Part shown: one piece after another, positions 6,716-8,344 of the stretch | How positions within the stretch are numbered: the first letter of the stretch is position 1 | Layout of the letters: every line of letters begins with the position of its first letter | Translations under genes and position numbers: made by a program | NCBI GenBank assembly: GCA_011056825.1 | Contig: DSBH01000239.1 | Location: forward strand, 1-8,344 | DNA: 8,344 nt | From: Deltaproteobacteria bacterium | Lineage (GTDB): Bacteria; Desulfobacterota; Syntrophia; Syntrophales; UBA2210 | Reading direction: 5' to 3' | The notes under the pieces: model-generated | Told to the model about the DNA's origin: nothing | Databases searched by the model: none | Seen by the model: the letters and a program-made list of their open reading frames with translations, nothing else

Positions 6716-8344
6716 TCAGGCGGCCGTCCCGTCGCCTGCAAGCATGTCGATCAATCGATTCGACTCTTCCAGGCGTTCTTCATGGTCGAGGCCCGGCATG
6801 ATGAGAGACAGGCGGGAATCCGCCGAAAATTGCGCAATATCGCGCTGTTTCTCCGCGACGGCGACGATTTTCTCGGGCGGAATAGTGGTCTCGCGCGTGA
6901 AGGCGAGCGACAGCCGCCTGCCGTCGTACACCAGCTCCCGCACCCTGATGTCCCTGAGCCTGATTCTGATCCCGATGATCCTGAACAGGTTGTCCACGGC
7001 CGTCGGGATCGGGCCGTAACGGTCCGCCAGCTCATTTCGAAGATCCACAAGATCTTCCTCAGACGCCGCCAGAGACGCCTTTTTATAAATAACCAGTCGG
7101 TTCTGCGTGTCCTCCACGTATTCGTCCGGTATGTAGGCGGGGATACCCAGGTGGATTTCAGGCTGCACCTGGATCTGGGCGGCTTCCCGTCCCTGCAGTT
7201 CTCCGACCGCCTTTTCCATGAGTTCCATGTAAAGTTCGTATCCCACCGCGGAGGCATGGCCGGACTGGGAAACGCCCAGCATGTTGCCGGCGCCCCGGAT
7301 TTCGAGGTCATAGGTTGAAACCTTGAATCCCGAACCGGGGTTAGACAGCTCCTGGGCCACGCGCAGCCGTTTTTTCGCATCTTTCGTTAAAACAGCGCCC
7401 GGGGGAGTGAGAAGCCAGGCCGTCGCGGATTCGGCGGCCCGCCCGACGCGTCCTCGAAGCTGGTACAGCTGAGACAGGCCGAACCGGTCGGCGCGGTTGA
7501 TGATGATTGTGTTCACCGCGGGTACGTCAACGCCGGACCCGACGATAGTGGTGCATACCAGAACGTCGATCTCCCGCTTGAGAAACCGCACCATCACCTC
7601 TTCCAGTTCCCTGGTTTTCATGCGGCCGTGGGCAACGGCGATCCGCGCGCCGGGAACAATTCTTCGAACTATTCGCCCCATGCCCTCGATCGACTGCACG
7701 CGGTCGTGAATGAAAAACACCTGCCCTCCGCGATTCAGTTCGTCGGTGACGGCATCGCGGATCAGCTCCTCGTCGAATTCGGCCACGTACACCTTCACCG
7801 CCTGCCGTTCCCGCGGCGCCGTGTCTATGACCGAAAGATCGCGCAACCCCACGAGAGACAATTGCAGCGTTCGTGGAATGGGCGTCGCCGTCAGGGTAAG
7901 CACGTCCACGAGCGTCCTTAATTTTTTTAATTTTTCCTTGTGGGCGACGCCGAATCGCTGTTCCTCGTCGATGACGACGAGTCCCAGGTTTCGAAACGTC
8001 ACGTCCTTCTGCAGCAACCGGTGCGTGCCGATAACGATGTCCACGAGTCCCCGGTTCACGTCTTCCACAATGACTCGCTGTTCCTTCGCCGTCCTGAATC
8101 TGTTGAGGACTTCCACGCGAACCGGCCAGGACGCGAAACGGGCCGAGAAAACCCGGTAATGCTGTTCGGCCAGGATCGTGGTCGGAACCAGGACGGCCAC
8201 CTGTGTTCCGTCCATGGCCGCCCTGAAGGCGGCCCGCAACGCCACTTCCGTCTTGCCGAACCCGGCGTCGCCGCAGACGAGCCTGTCCATGGGCCGGCGA
8301 TCAGTCATGTCGCTGTTGACCTCGTCAATGGCGCGGGCCTGGTC
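6716..8344 (-). CDS. mfd: Transcription-repair coupling factor Mfd, C-terminal 542 residues (5' end beyond window)
   Basis: Mfd is an ATP-driven DNA translocase that pushes stalled RNA polymerase off damaged DNA and recruits UvrA, starting transcription-coupled repair. The frame is open to the window's right edge, and the first visible residues, DQARAIDEVNSDM, belong to the conserved stretch just ahead of Walker A, so the ATG at 8308 is internal and not the start. Visible helicase motifs in order are GDAGFGKT (25-32), VPTTILAEQHY, the DEEQ box followed by RFGV, LTATPIPRTLQ, the TTIVGSGVDVP segment, and QLYQLRGRVGR. The RecG-like TRG element DLEIRGAGNMLGVSQSGH follows. The C-terminal TRCF domain (from about PEIHLGIPAYIPDEY) completes the protein, which ends with a TGA at 6716-6718. 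The missing part is the UvrB-like and RNA polymerase-binding half, as full-length Mfd is about 1,100-1,200 residues. It is the first gene seen of the leftward mfd-isomerase-uvrA block. Confidence 0.97.
   Translation of the reverse strand, partial: DQARAIDEVNSDMTDRRPMDRLVCGDAGFGKTEVALRAAFRAAMDGTQVAVLVPTTILAEQHYRVFSARFASWPVRVEVLNRFRTAKEQRVIVEDVNRGLVDIVIGTHRLLQKDVTFRNLGLVVIDEEQRFGVAHKEKLKKLRTLVDVLTLTATPIPRTLQLSLVGLRDLSVIDTAPRERQAVKVYVAEFDEELIRDAVTDELNRGGQVFFIHDRVQSIEGMGRIVRRIVPGARIAVAHGRMKTRELEEVMVRFLKREIDVLVCTTIVGSGVDVPAVNTIIINRADRFGLSQLYQLRGRVGRAAESATAWLLTPPGAVLTKDAKKRLRVAQELSNPGSGFKVSTYDLEIRGAGNMLGVSQSGHASAVGYELYMELMEKAVGELQGREAAQIQVQPEIHLGIPAYIPDEYVEDTQNRLVIYKKASLAASEEDLVDLRNELADRYGPIPTAVDNLFRIIGIRIRLRDIRVRELVYDGRRLSLAFTRETTIPPEKIVAVAEKQRDIAQFSADSRLSLIMPGLDHEERLEESNRLIDMLAGDGTAA

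Noticed and set aside
1..8344. CRISPR array, insertion sequence, tRNA, attachment site or defence system
   Set aside because: No direct repeat array, transposase or integrase motif, tRNA-like fold or recognisable defence gene was seen on reading both strands; all long coding stretches are explained by five genes of known families.

Overview
This is an ordinary chromosomal window, GC-rich, with high GC at third codon positions. It carries housekeeping genes of Gram-negative type. The product family mix (Mfd, a secreted SurA/PpiC-type isomerase, UvrA, ProA, NadD) and the proA-nadD arrangement suggest a deltaproteobacterium (Desulfobacterota, perhaps Syntrophobacterales-like). That placement is inference from gene content and order; no rRNA or other marker is present to confirm it.

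Layout. Bases 1-624 hold, on the minus strand, the first 208 codons of a patatin-like phospholipase whose 3' end lies outside the window. Bases 625-758 are a divergent intergenic region with a consensus -35 element facing right. On the plus strand proA (759-2018, proline biosynthesis) overlaps nadD (2015-2674, NAD biosynthesis) by four bases. A 39-base convergent gap containing a small hairpin separates nadD from a leftward block of three genes. In transcription order these are mfd (8344-6716, 5' end outside the window), a signal-peptide-bearing SurA/PpiC-like peptidyl-prolyl isomerase (6614-5643) and uvrA (5578-2714).

How the genes work together. Mfd displaces RNA polymerase stalled at DNA lesions and recruits UvrA, so the leftward block holds two partners of transcription-coupled nucleotide excision repair, with a periplasmic folding factor between them. 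The rightward pair joins proline and NAD synthesis, a remnant of the obg-proB-proA-nadD-rsfS type of arrangement known in related bacteria, but without proB or rsfS next to it here.

I found no mobile element, CRISPR array, tRNA, rRNA, toxin-antitoxin pair or recognisable defence system, and no clear candidate for an undescribed system. The observations worth a second look are the gene order, the divergent regulatory region, the truncated patatin-like gene and a few residue changes in otherwise conserved motifs.
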